Shown here: positions 31,012 to 40,721 of the stretch, one piece after another | Position numbering within the stretch: position 1 is the stretch's first letter | Layout: each line of letters begins with the position of its first letter | Source of the DNA: Bacteroidales bacterium | GTDB lineage: Bacteria > Bacteroidota > Bacteroidia > Bacteroidales > UBA932 | Assembly (NCBI GenBank): GCA_022648545.1 | Contig: JALCMP010000009.1 | Location: 1-63,665, forward strand | Direction of reading: 5' to 3' | DNA length: 63,665 nucleotides | Notes under the pieces: model-generated | The model's database searches: none | Told to the model about the DNA's origin: nothing | Seen by the model: only the letters and a program-made list of their open reading frames with translations | Program-made: the position numbers and the translations under genes

Positions 31012-33930
31012 ATGACCGAGAATTCCGTAAAGAAAATGAGATATCCTTTGGAATTTCTCAGGGCTGTGGCCCGTGTCTTTTCAGAAGATATGTCTTTCGA
31101 TTTCGAAAAGGCTCTTTTTGTCTTTCCGAACAGACGTTCTATAAAGTTTTTCCAGAAATATCTTGGAGAAGAATTTGCGCGTGCAAGAGGAATAAGAACC
31201 CTCTTTTCTCCTGACACGACAACTATCAGCGACTTGTTCTTAAAGCTCAGCGGCCTGAAAGACATTGATCCCATAGAAGCGCAATATATATTATACAAGT
31301 GCTACATCCGTTTTTATCCGGACGAGAGCTTCGAAGATTTCCTGTCGTGGTCCGGAATGCTTATTAATGATTTCAACGATATAGACAAATATCTTATAGA
31401 TCCGGAACAGATATTTACCAACATAAAAGATCTCAGGCAACTCGACGGATCATTTTCTTATCTTTCCGAAGCGCAGCTTAAGGCCGTCAGAACTTTCTGG
31501 AGGGACTTCTTCCCGATCGACGACGACAATTTTAAGAAAAAGAACTTCAAATCCCTGTGGGAGATATTGCTTCCCCTTTACCGCGAATTCAACGGCAGGC
31601 TGGATGAAATGGGGGCCGGCTATGAAGGCCGGATATACAGGCATGTGGCCGAAAGTCTCGGGAACGGAGATCCTGATATTCATGATTCCGTAATATTTGT
31701 GGGCTTTAATGCGCCCTGCCTGTGCGAAGAGGCTCTGATGAAGTATCTTAAATCATCGGGCCGCGGAGATTTCTATTGGGATTATTTCGGAGACATGGTT
31801 GCTGATCCGCGCAACAGGGCTTCGCTCATCATAAGGAATTATGCCGAAAAGTTTCCTTCACAAAAGGATATTTCGGTTTTATGCGGATTCGGGCCTGGGA
31901 CGGGAAATGCGGAAGAAAAATATACATGCGTGGCAGTACCTTCGGGTGTCGGTCAGGCATTTGTAACAAAGCGCATACTTGAAGATTTAAAGAAAGAAGG
32001 GATGGAAAATCCTATAAAAACAGCTGTCGTGTTGCCTGATGAAAAGCTGCTTATGCCTCTGCTTCTGTCCATTCCTCCCGATTTCGGTACGGTGAATGTT
32101 ACCATGGGGTATCCCCTGAAAGGGACTTCGCTTTATTCCTTCATGAATGCTCTTTATGCTCTCCGCCGCGATGCGGCCAGAAGTCCCGGGGGAAAATCTT
32201 TCTATCACGCTTCAGCAACCGCTCTGCTGGATCAGGAATACGTAAAAAAAATGGAACCCGAAGAATCGTCTTCAATTAAAGCAAGGATAAACAGAGAGAA
32301 CAAGATATACATAAACCCCGAAGACGGTATAATAACCGGACTCAAATCTGATTTTCTTAAAATGCTGTTCAGGCCTGCAGGAGACGTAAAGGCAATTGAG
32401 CTATGGCAAATAGAAATATTAAGGCAGCTCGACGGAGGACTGAGCGGCAGGGACCGGGAATTCGTATATCAATATTATAAATGTGTGAGCCGGTTGGCCA
32501 ATCTGCAGGAAAAACTCGGATTCAGATTCGGGATGAAAAGCTATTTCCGTATAATCTCCAGAATAACGTCCAGACTTACGGTTCCGTTCAGGGGGGAACC
32601 TCTTAAAGGGCTTCAGGTAATGGGTGAGCTGGAAACAAGGGCGCTGGATTTCGACAACATAATAATATTGTCTGTTAACGAAGGAACCTTTCCAAAGGAA
32701 CGTTCCGACCAGTCGGTAATTCCCTATGCGTTGAGATTCGCCTTCGGGCTTCCTACATATGAATTTAAGGATTCCGTGTCGGCATATCATTTCTACAGGA
32801 GCATATGCCGTGCTAAAAAAGTTTTTCTTCTTTATGATGCGAGAAGCGACGATATGCAGACCGGGGAAGAAAGCCGTTACATAAAGCAGCTCAAATATCA
32901 ATATAAATTACCTGTAAGACAGCTGTCCGCGGCAGCGGCAGTTTTGCCCCAGACGGAATCCCTTATAAGCATAAGCAAGACCGGCGAGGTTATGGAACGG
33001 CTGGAAAAACAGTTTACCGGAACGGGCGGCGGAGGCTTTTCTGCAACAGCAGTAAATACATACATAAGCTGTCCGTTGAAATTTTGCCTGGAATATGTTT
33101 ACGGATTGAGGGAAGCAGAGGAAGTTACCGAAAATGTGGACGGAAGCATCCTCGGTAACATATTTCACGAGAGCATGAAGAACCTGTACGAACCGTGGGA
33201 AGGTAAAACGGTAGCTTCTGAAGATCTTTTGTCATTGGTAAAGGGTGCGGAGGGTAGGGCCTCTCTTAAAAATATCGTTAACGGATGTGTGAAGAAGGTG
33301 TTGAATATAAAAAAGATAGAGGGTAAATATCTTATTGCCGCGCGCATAGCGCTCAAATATGTAGAGGATACTCTGGAATATGATGCTACGCTTGCACCTT
33401 TTTTATATGTGGAAGGCGAGAAAAAATTGTGTGCGTGCCTGCGGGTGAACCAGGCTCTTTCCGTAAACATGAAGGCTTTCATAGACAGGATAGATTTGGC
33501 GGGCGGAATAAAAAGGCTTGTGGATTATAAGCTCGGTGGCGCTGCTAATCGCGTTGACGTTGAGGCTTTGGCAAAGCTCGGTTCGGTGCCTGACTTTTTT
33601 GATTCTTCTAAATTCGACAAGTACAGGGAAGTTCTGCAGCTGTTTTTTTATGTTCTTATGACCGAACTTACCGGTTTGGAAGATTCCGTTCCCGGAGGAA
33701 ATTCTTACGGAAGGAAGCCGGGAATAGTATTATACAGGATCAGAAGGATAAGGGATACCGGAGCCGTACCGGTCGTTCCGGATGATGAAATGCTTGCGGC
33801 CTTCAGGGATGAGCTTTGCAAACTCATATCGGAAATATTCGATCCCGGAGTGCCTTTCTCCGGATGCAGTGAAAAAGGACATTGTATTTACTGCCAGTTC
33901 AGGGATTTGTGTAAGAGGAGGGAATCATGA
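31012..33930 (+). CDS. AddB-like exonuclease/helicase subunit
   Basis: A protein of about 972 residues beginning MTENSVKKMRYPLEFLRAVAR; an ATG at 31036 is the alternative start. The N-terminal part carries ALFVFPNRRSIKFFQKYLG, a degenerate helicase-like region of AddB. The C-terminal PD-(D/E)XK nuclease has GNIFHESMKNLYE and DRIDLAGGIKRLVDYKLG. It is bracketed by the four iron-sulfur cysteines typical of AddB (one in YISCPLKF, three in HCIYCQFRDLC). It is joined to the AddA-like gene by an ATGA overlap. Together they should resect double-strand breaks for RecA loading. Confidence 0.85.
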   Translation: MTENSVKKMRYPLEFLRAVARVFSEDMSFDFEKALFVFPNRRSIKFFQKYLGEEFARARGIRTLFSPDTTTISDLFLKLSGLKDIDPIEAQYILYKCYIRFYPDESFEDFLSWSGMLINDFNDIDKYLIDPEQIFTNIKDLRQLDGSFSYLSEAQLKAVRTFWRDFFPIDDDNFKKKNFKSLWEILLPLYREFNGRLDEMGAGYEGRIYRHVAESLGNGDPDIHDSVIFVGFNAPCLCEEALMKYLKSSGRGDFYWDYFGDMVADPRNRASLIIRNYAEKFPSQKDISVLCGFGPGTGNAEEKYTCVAVPSGVGQAFVTKRILEDLKKEGMENPIKTAVVLPDEKLLMPLLLSIPPDFGTVNVTMGYPLKGTSLYSFMNALYALRRDAARSPGGKSFYHASATALLDQEYVKKMEPEESSSIKARINRENKIYINPEDGIITGLKSDFLKMLFRPAGDVKAIELWQIEILRQLDGGLSGRDREFVYQYYKCVSRLANLQEKLGFRFGMKSYFRIISRITSRLTVPFRGEPLKGLQVMGELETRALDFDNIIILSVNEGTFPKERSDQSVIPYALRFAFGLPTYEFKDSVSAYHFYRSICRAKKVFLLYDARSDDMQTGEESRYIKQLKYQYKLPVRQLSAAAAVLPQTESLISISKTGEVMERLEKQFTGTGGGGFSATAVNTYISCPLKFCLEYVYGLREAEEVTENVDGSILGNIFHESMKNLYEPWEGKTVASEDLLSLVKGAEGRASLKNIVNGCVKKVLNIKKIEGKYLIAARIALKYVEDTLEYDATLAPFLYVEGEKKLCACLRVNQALSVNMKAFIDRIDLAGGIKRLVDYKLGGAANRVDVEALAKLGSVPDFFDSSKFDKYREVLQLFFYVLMTELTGLEDSVPGGNSYGRKPGIVLYRIRRIRDTGAVPVVPDDEMLAAFRDELCKLISEIFDPGVPFSGCSEKGHCIYCQFRDLCKRRES

Positions 33931-36900
33931 TAAAAGTTTTGAGAGCTTCTGCCGGTTCGGGTAAAACGCATGAACTTACGGGAGAATATATAAAATTGCT
34001 TTTTTCGGGCAGAACCCGCGACAAATATAAAAGGATATTGGCCGTAACTTTTACCAATAAAGCTACAGGAGAGATGAAGTCGAGGATAATTTCCGAATTA
34101 TTCAGGCTATCGTCCGGCAGGGAATCCGATTATATGGAGGAACTTAAAAGCCTTTCGGGGCGCAGCGAACCTGAAATAAGGAAAAGGGCCGACGACATAC
34201 TTATAGATGTCCTTAACGATTATACCTCGTTTTATGTCTCTACCATAGATCGCTTTTTCCAGATGGTAATGCGCAGCTTTGCGCGCGATTTGGGCAGATA
34301 CCCGGCGTATGATGTCGAAGTAGGAGACGATCAGGTATTTGCCGATGCCGTGGACCGCATGTATTCCGAGCTTGCCGATAAAAAGGATTTGCTTTCCTGG
34401 ATGGAACAATTATATCTGGAGGCAATGGAGAACGACGGAAAGTGGGACATAAGTTCCGATATAGCTTCTTTCGTAAAGGACTTTTCCCGCGAAGATTACA
34501 GGATAATGGCCAGGGGCTTCGAACCGGAAGACATAATGGGCACCATAGGAAAAATAAAGGCATCAGTGAGCGGCAGGGAGCGTATGTTTGCTAAAAATGT
34601 TAAGGCGATGGCTTCCGGCATGATTTCTCAAATAGAAGGGAACGGACTTTCCGTAAATGACTTCAAGGGAGGAAAAAGAGGGAAAATGCGCCGTCTGCTT
34701 GCATTTTCAGGGAGCATGTACAGAATTTCTCCGGACGATCTGGTAAAATATGTTTCGGATATGGAGTCACTTGCCGGAGAGGATGATCTGGCTTCGAAAA
34801 AGGCTGATGCAGCAAAAATGTCGGCCGTAGCGGAAACTCTCCGGAAATCTCTTTCGGATTTTGCTTCTTATTTGCGTTCCGGTCTTAAGGAATATCTTTC
34901 CTGCGTTGCCGTAGATAAGCGTCTGGGGTATCTGGCGATGGTTTCCGAAATAAGAGACAAGGTTCTCGAATACTGCCGCGAAAACGACGTGGTTTTGCTT
35001 TCTGATACTACCGAACTTTTGAACAGGATCATAGACGGCAGCGATACTCCTTTCGTCTACGAAAAGATAGGTAACAGGTTCGACAGTTTCTTGCTCGACG
35101 AGTTTCAGGATACTTCAAAGTTGCAGTGGGACAATTTCAGACCTTTGCTGGCAAATAGTATTTCGGAGGGCAATGACGATCTTGTAGTAGGGGATGTGAA
35201 GCAGAGTATTTACAGATGGCGCAATTCCGACTGGACCATACTTCAATCCGGTCTAGAAGAAGATTTCCCCGGAAGGCTCGATGTAAGAACGCTTCAGGGG
35301 AACTGGAGGAGCGGACGTAATATAGTGGATTTCAACAACGGCTTTTTTACCGCAATGACCGGCTTTGCATCATCGCAGCTTGAATCAATAATCTCCGGAG
35401 ATAATCATGTCGGGGAAGTTTATGCGGATCTGAAGCAGAAGGCCATGCGTAATTCCGAAGGATGCGTTAGGGTTAATTTCATAGAGGAGGATATGGTAAA
35501 TACGTGCCGGGTGAGGTCGATGCAGATTCTTCTGGAGGATATTTCCGAAACGGAAAAATATTACAGTCCCGGAGATATGACGGTCCTTACCAGAACGAAT
35601 TCCGAAGGACATGAAATAGCAGGATTCCTCGTTGATAACGGATATAGCGTGGTTACCTCCGATTCCCTCTTTATAGGTTCTTCGGACTCCGTGAGGGAAA
35701 TCGTAAAGTGCATGCGTTTTATGGATTCGCCCGACAGTCCGTTGGCAGCGGCCTGGAGGATTACAGGTGGCGAAAATGCAGGTTCCGATATTGCTTCAGA
35801 CCTTTATGATTATCCGCTTTACGAGATGACAGAGGAAATTACCCGTACTGTGCTTGCTCCTAAGGAGAAAAAAGATATTGCTTATATACAGGCTTTCCTT
35901 GATCTGGTCCTCGATTTTTCGTCTAAACACGGTTCGGATCTGTCGGGGTTCCTGAAATGGTGGGACGAGCAGGGAATCAAGAAAACGATATCTGCTCCCC
36001 AGGGAAGCGACGCCATTACCGTTATGACCGTACATAAATCCAAGGGGCTCTCGGCAAAGGTGGTTTTTATTCCGTTTTTCAATATAAGGCTCGACGACAT
36101 GAGAAACGGTACTATCTGGTGCAGAATGCCTGAATCGGTTGCAAGATATGCCGGTCCAGTTCCTGTTAAAAGTTCCGGATGGCTGTCGGAAACCTTCTTC
36201 AGAGACGACTATTTTAACGAATTGCGCAATACTTATATTGATAATATGAATATAGCTTACGTGGCTTTTACACGCGCTTCGGAAATGATGGTTATCAATT
36301 CATTCAATCCTGTAAAGAACAGTTTCAACGGGGGGATACGCCTTCCGTCGCTGTTATATGAGTTTTGCAGCGGAGCGGGTGAGATCAGGGAAAGGAAATC
36401 AGATAAGGATAACAGAGGGTTGCAACCCGACGGAGATTCCGCTTCTTTGGGTAAATGCGAAGTTTATGAAGCAGGGTGGCCTGGAAATGTCGCCGGCGGG
36501 GGCAGGGACAGCGCTGTATCCGATTCGGCTCCGCTGAAAATAGATAGTGTGCCGGATTATTCCATTAATGAAATAAAGGGACGCATAGCTGCATCTCTTC
36601 AAACCGGATCGCTGGAGAGCGGGGTTTCCGTCCTTGAAAAAGGTATTTTACTTCATTATATCTTTTCCCTGATAAACGTTGAAAGTGATATAGAATCCGC
36701 CGTAAGATCAGCGATAGATGAGGGGGTGGTGACAATTCCCGACTCCGAAGATGAAGATTCTTTTGCCGGAGGGCTCGGAGATATGATCCGATCCATGATT
36801 TCTTCCGACGAAATAATAAGCGGTTGGTTTTCTTACGGAAACCGTGTTATGAACGAGAAGAGTATTCTTAGTTCGGATGGTAGTATTTACAGGCCGGACC

Positions 36901-37142
36901 GTGTGGTGATAATTAAGAATCCCGATGGCACTGCTATTACTGAGAAGTCTGAATGCGAAGTGGTTATAGTAGATTATAAATTCGGGAAATTTAAGGGCGG
37001 AAATTCGAAGTATGTGAATCAGGTTCGTAATTACAAGTCTCTTTTACAGGATATGGGATATGGGAATGTGTCCGGTTATTTATGGTATCCTCTGGAAAAA
37101 TCGCCCGGCCCGGCTGCCGGTATAGTTGAAAAAGTATGCTGA
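33927..37142 (+). CDS. AddA-like UvrD helicase-nuclease
   Basis: A 1071-residue superfamily 1A helicase. Walker A is ASAGSGKTHELT, motif Ia is AVTFTNKATGEM, motif II is FLLDEFQDTS, motif III is VVGDVKQSIYRWRNSD, motif V is TVMTVHKSKGLSAKVVF and motif VI is VAFTRASE. A C-terminal nuclease region ends with YRPDRVVII and VVIVDYKFGK. These are the features of AddA/RecB. The start overlaps the AddB-like stop by 4 bases. The product is a cytosolic end-processing motor for recombination repair. Confidence 0.88.
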   Translation: MIKVLRASAGSGKTHELTGEYIKLLFSGRTRDKYKRILAVTFTNKATGEMKSRIISELFRLSSGRESDYMEELKSLSGRSEPEIRKRADDILIDVLNDYTSFYVSTIDRFFQMVMRSFARDLGRYPAYDVEVGDDQVFADAVDRMYSELADKKDLLSWMEQLYLEAMENDGKWDISSDIASFVKDFSREDYRIMARGFEPEDIMGTIGKIKASVSGRERMFAKNVKAMASGMISQIEGNGLSVNDFKGGKRGKMRRLLAFSGSMYRISPDDLVKYVSDMESLAGEDDLASKKADAAKMSAVAETLRKSLSDFASYLRSGLKEYLSCVAVDKRLGYLAMVSEIRDKVLEYCRENDVVLLSDTTELLNRIIDGSDTPFVYEKIGNRFDSFLLDEFQDTSKLQWDNFRPLLANSISEGNDDLVVGDVKQSIYRWRNSDWTILQSGLEEDFPGRLDVRTLQGNWRSGRNIVDFNNGFFTAMTGFASSQLESIISGDNHVGEVYADLKQKAMRNSEGCVRVNFIEEDMVNTCRVRSMQILLEDISETEKYYSPGDMTVLTRTNSEGHEIAGFLVDNGYSVVTSDSLFIGSSDSVREIVKCMRFMDSPDSPLAAAWRITGGENAGSDIASDLYDYPLYEMTEEITRTVLAPKEKKDIAYIQAFLDLVLDFSSKHGSDLSGFLKWWDEQGIKKTISAPQGSDAITVMTVHKSKGLSAKVVFIPFFNIRLDDMRNGTIWCRMPESVARYAGPVPVKSSGWLSETFFRDDYFNELRNTYIDNMNIAYVAFTRASEMMVINSFNPVKNSFNGGIRLPSLLYEFCSGAGEIRERKSDKDNRGLQPDGDSASLGKCEVYEAGWPGNVAGGGRDSAVSDSAPLKIDSVPDYSINEIKGRIAASLQTGSLESGVSVLEKGILLHYIFSLINVESDIESAVRSAIDEGVVTIPDSEDEDSFAGGLGDMIRSMISSDEIISGWFSYGNRVMNEKSILSSDGSIYRPDRVVIIKNPDGTAITEKSECEVVIVDYKFGKFKGGNSKYVNQVRNYKSLLQDMGYGNVSGYLWYPLEKSPGPAAGIVEKVC

Positions 37143-37150
37143 AAAGAAAA

Positions 37151-38071
37151 TCAGATGTCCTGGTTTTCATAGTATGGTTCCACGTGTATGAACGTTTCTG
37201 TATTTCCTTCGTACTTTTCATTTAGTGCGGTTTCCACATGGCTGGAAATATCATGGGCTTTTACTATTGTAAGGGCAGGGTCTACCTTTATATGTACGTC
37301 TATTATGTAGAATCTTCCGCTTTTTCTAGTGCTGAGCCTGTGAAAATTTTTCACTCCCTTTACGGACATTATGACTTCGCCTATTTCTTTTTCTATTTCT
37401 TCCGGCAATGCCGTTTCGAGAAGTTCCTGAAGAGCCGGGATTAAGAGTTTCAGTCCAGTTATTATTATGAATATACTTACGATTATGGCTGCGAGCGGAT
37501 CAAGTATGCTCCATTTTTTCCCTAGAAGCATTGCTCCGCCTATTCCTATGAACGTCCCTGCCGAAGAAAAAGCATCGCTTCTGTGATGCCATCCGTTTGC
37601 TATTACGGCTTCGCTTTTTATTTCGCGTCCTTTTTTTTCGGTTATCCTGTAAAGCCATTCCTTGGCTATTATTGAGACCGCTGCAGCAATAAGTGCTATA
37701 TAACGCGGCTTAACGATTTCGGAGCCGTTTATTACGTTTATTATCTTGCTTATTCCTCCTATAAACAGAAATAATCCTGCACCGATAAGAAGCAGGCTTA
37801 TTAATGAAGTGGCCATGGTTTCGAATTTCCCGTGTCCGTAATTATGATTGCGATCTTTCCCGCGAGACGATATTTTTATGAATATTATTACTATCAGGTC
37901 AGTAATAAAGTCGGAAAAAGAGTGCAGACCGTCTGCAAGCATGGCTCCGCTCCTTCCTGCTATTCCGGCGATTACCTTAAAGATGGAAAGACTGAAATTT
38001 ACGATAAATCCCGTCATGGTAATTTTCACCGCATCCCTTTCTCTTGTTTTAGTATCGATCCATATGCTCAT
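37151..38071 (-). CDS. Cation diffusion facilitator (Zn/Fe/Mn efflux)
   Basis: A 306-residue inner-membrane metal/proton antiporter with about six membrane segments. The metal-site motifs DGLHSFSDF in the second segment and HHRSDAFSS in the fifth are visible, and a cytosolic C-terminal domain with VHIKVDPALTIVKAHDIS follows. The His-x3-Asp in the fifth segment is compatible with zinc. It converges with the AddA-like gene (8 bases between) and is divergent from the fimbrillin-like locus. A TTATTTTG box (one mismatch) ends only 4 bases before the ATG. Confidence 0.9.
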   Translation of the reverse strand: MSIWIDTKTRERDAVKITMTGFIVNFSLSIFKVIAGIAGRSGAMLADGLHSFSDFITDLIVIIFIKISSRGKDRNHNYGHGKFETMATSLISLLLIGAGLFLFIGGISKIINVINGSEIVKPRYIALIAAAVSIIAKEWLYRITEKKGREIKSEAVIANGWHHRSDAFSSAGTFIGIGGAMLLGKKWSILDPLAAIIVSIFIIITGLKLLIPALQELLETALPEEIEKEIGEVIMSVKGVKNFHRLSTRKSGRFYIIDVHIKVDPALTIVKAHDISSHVETALNEKYEGNTETFIHVEPYYENQDI

Positions 38072-38157
38072 GGTACAAAATAATAAATAATCGTAAATGT
38101 TTTATTTATAATAAAAAAAACGCTTTTCCTGTGCGTGGAGAAGATAGTAATGCATGC

Positions 38158-38165
38158 TATTTTTG
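38158..38165 (+). promoter_or_regulatory. -7 box of the fimbrillin-like operon
   Basis: TATTTTTG matches TAnnTTTG, 33 bases before the ATG at 38199. The -33 element is weak. Confidence 0.5.
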
Positions 38166-38198
38166 TGCCGTAACCTTTAATTTATAAAAATCATATTT

Positions 38199-39275
38199 AT
38201 GAAGACAAGAGTATTTTTTGCGGCTGTAATTATTTGTACGGCTGCATTCTCCTGCAGCAGGGAAGTTGCGGGAACTGAAGGGAAGGATTCGAAGAGGAGT
38301 ACCATGTACTTGTCCGTCCTTCATGGAACGAGGGCTGCGGGCGGCCCTGCGGATTTAAAAAGCTCAGAAGATCGGATAGCAAGTCTCGATGTATTCGTTT
38401 TCAGGGATGACAGGGGAATGGAGGATGACGGAATCCTGGATACGTATCGCAGATTCTCCGGCTCCGAGCTCGGAAACCTCAGCGGTCTGGAGGTTAAGAC
38501 TACCGCGGGTCCCAAATACGTATATGTAATTGCCAATGCAGATTTGTCAGGTGCCGGCGGAATAGTTTCGCTTTCCGATTTCAACGTAGCGGTTTCCGAT
38601 CTCAGGAAAGAAAGGCCGGGCGGTTTTGTAATGACGGGAAAAAAGGAAGTCACTTTGGAAATGTCTTCATCGGTTTCCATTTCTCTGGAAAGAATGGTTT
38701 GCCGGGTTTCTCTGCAAAATATAAGGACGGATTTCTCCGGGACTCCGTATGAAGGAATGAAGCTGGAAAACGTAAAGGTTTTCCTTACAGACGTAAGATA
38801 CATTAAAAAGTATTCGGACGGGAATGACCCTTATTATAAGGACGGAACGGTTCCGTCTTTGAATCATTGCGGACTTGTGCCAGCGGATACTTCCGCCATG
38901 TCGGGAAGGGGATTCCTTTGCGATGCCATACCGGACGGCGTGTCGGGCGACGGTACTTCGGTTCCGCATTATTTCTATTGCTATGAAAATATTCTCGGCA
39001 AAGAGACCTCCGATGAAAAATTTACCAGACTTGTGATACAGGCCGATCTGAACGGTTCTACTTATTTTTATCCGGTTTGCGTGAACCGCGGGGCCTCTAA
39101 TAATTCTTCTCCAGTCCCTTCCGGAGTAGTAAGGAATACTTCCTACGGTTTTGATATAACCATATTGCGTCCCGGCGTATCAGATCCTTCAGAGTCCCTG
39201 GATTCCGGCAGTATGACCGTCTCCATAGACGTGGCGGACTGGAAAGTCGTTCCGGTAACATACATTTCTTTTTAA
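38199..39275 (+). CDS. Fimbrillin-family (FimA/Mfa1-like) lipoprotein
   Basis: A 358-residue lipoprotein with a lipobox at AAFSC (Cys 19) and then a fimbrillin-type two-lobe body. VSISLERMVCRVSLQNI is the usual start of the second lobe and VSIDVADWKVVPVTYISF is the typical final strand. The N-terminal DRIASLDVFVFRDD matches the fimbrillin first lobe. It should be exported to the outer membrane and assembled, after protease processing, into a fimbria-like polymer. It is 8 bases before a second fimbrillin-related gene. No anchor or usher-like genes are nearby, so it could be an accessory or tip subunit. Confidence 0.75.
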   Translation: MKTRVFFAAVIICTAAFSCSREVAGTEGKDSKRSTMYLSVLHGTRAAGGPADLKSSEDRIASLDVFVFRDDRGMEDDGILDTYRRFSGSELGNLSGLEVKTTAGPKYVYVIANADLSGAGGIVSLSDFNVAVSDLRKERPGGFVMTGKKEVTLEMSSSVSISLERMVCRVSLQNIRTDFSGTPYEGMKLENVKVFLTDVRYIKKYSDGNDPYYKDGTVPSLNHCGLVPADTSAMSGRGFLCDAIPDGVSGDGTSVPHYFYCYENILGKETSDEKFTRLVIQADLNGSTYFYPVCVNRGASNNSSPVPSGVVRNTSYGFDITILRPGVSDPSESLDSGSMTVSIDVADWKVVPVTYISF

Positions 39276-39283
39276 GACATGCC

Positions 39284-40615
39284 ATGAGGACGAACCCATT
39301 GTACGTGAAGGCCTTTATATCGTTGTTTTATGTTATTTGCATATTGCTGCCTGCTTCATGTTCCGATCCTTATTATAACAATGCGGAATCCGTATATGTT
39401 TCTTATCCGCATGCGGAAGGGAAAGTCGGCGGCAGTATAAATAATGCCGAAATAATCATATTCGACGGCAAAGGCAATCCCGTGTATGAAAAGTATGTGA
39501 ATGGATCATCTTTTCCCGGAGTGGAACTTTACAGGGGGAAAGAGTATTATTTCTATGCTATAGCGAATGCGGGCAGGAAATATTCGCCCTTATCCCGGAG
39601 CGGGGCGGATTCGATGAAATTCCTGTACGGAAATAACGATTATCTCAGGGACAGCTGTCGCAATTTTGTAATGACGGGTAAAAAGTATTTTATATATGAA
39701 CGCGACGGTTCCCTGTTGAATATGGAGCTTTGCAGATGTATGGCCGCTGTGGAGGTCTCCGGGGATAAGTCCGGCCTTTACGACGGTGTGGATATAACTG
39801 TCGATTCAGTTATGTTGAAGAACGTTCCCACAGGTTTTTCCCTATTTTCGAACGGATCTTTCGCCACGTCTTTGAAAGACGGGCCTCATATCTCTGCCGG
39901 GCCTGACTTTTTTAATGACGGCGTAATGCTGTATTGTCCTGAAAATATATGCAGCAGAGATAAAGAACATTCGGGCAGGGAAACTTATCTGGAATTGCAT
40001 GCGTCTTACAGCTCTGCGTTTTCCGCAGGCAAGGTTGTATATAGATTTCACCCCGGGATGGATACCTGTTCCCATTTTGATATCGAAAGGAATCATATGT
40101 ACAGGGTAAAGGTGTTTTTTAGGGAATACGGAGCAATAGGGGAGAATAACTGGCGTGTGGAGGATTCTTCCCTTTCTTATTTTGATTCGCTTACCGTTGG
40201 CGATTATGTAGATCTGGGAGATTTTCCAGGGGTAGGGGAAGATTGTACTTATTCTTCTTCGGATAAGGGTGTTGCTTATGTGGATGCGTCCGGAAGAGTT
40301 AAAGGAAAGAGCGAGGGGGATGCGGACATAATCGTTTCTGCGGGCGGAGTAGAAAGACTATTTAGAATTACGGTAGTAAAAGCAGAAATAAATGTAAAAA
40401 CCGTAATATCGGCCGGATCTACGGTGCGCTGGACTTGGAAAGGAGTCAGACCGGTAAATGTGCTGCCCGATCTGCATTCTATGGATACTTCGGTCCTTAA
40501 GATATTGCATGTGGACAGGGAATATATAATATTAAGGGGGGTGAAGACGGGAAAGTCAAGGCTTGTAGTTATAAGCAACGGCAGGGCTGTATCTTATATA
40601 ATAACGGTCGTATAA
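39284..40615 (+). CDS. DUF4906-like fimbrial lipoprotein with Ig-like domain
   Basis: A 443-residue lipoprotein with a lipobox at LLPASC (about residue 27). The first half resembles fimbrial tip/anchor proteins of the Mfa2/DUF4906 kind (GKVGGSINNAEIIIFDGKGN, then NFVMTGKK and CRCMAAVEVS). A bacterial Ig-like Big2 domain follows with the pattern YSSSDKGVAYVDASGRVKGKSEGDADIIVS, and a last beta-rich module ends the protein. The NFVMTGKK segment is shared with its upstream neighbour (GFVMTGKK), which suggests that both derive from one fold. It is probably a surface adhesin partner of the upstream subunit; the ligand is unknown. Confidence 0.65.
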   Translation: MRTNPLYVKAFISLFYVICILLPASCSDPYYNNAESVYVSYPHAEGKVGGSINNAEIIIFDGKGNPVYEKYVNGSSFPGVELYRGKEYYFYAIANAGRKYSPLSRSGADSMKFLYGNNDYLRDSCRNFVMTGKKYFIYERDGSLLNMELCRCMAAVEVSGDKSGLYDGVDITVDSVMLKNVPTGFSLFSNGSFATSLKDGPHISAGPDFFNDGVMLYCPENICSRDKEHSGRETYLELHASYSSAFSAGKVVYRFHPGMDTCSHFDIERNHMYRVKVFFREYGAIGENNWRVEDSSLSYFDSLTVGDYVDLGDFPGVGEDCTYSSSDKGVAYVDASGRVKGKSEGDADIIVSAGGVERLFRITVVKAEINVKTVISAGSTVRWTWKGVRPVNVLPDLHSMDTSVLKILHVDREYIILRGVKTGKSRLVVISNGRAVSYIITVV

Positions 40616-40721
40616 GTACATGAGGATCTTTTATATATATCGTTTGCCGGGACAATGGACGGTAATTAATAAAAAAGATATATCTTTACGGAATTATCGC
40701 GTGCCTATATAAAATTATAGA

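Noticed and set aside
27039..31298. A longer purL start (121 extra codons)
   Set aside because: The extension runs antisense into the AddB-like gene and does not match the family; the ATG at 30935 gives the normal N-terminus.
30697..33930. An AddB-like start inside purL
   Set aside because: The first 105 codons are antisense to purL; the family-like sequence begins at 31012-31036.
40673..40690. A palindrome around AAAGATATATCTTT
   Set aside because: It is short and AT-only and probably part of the DUF2461 promoter region.
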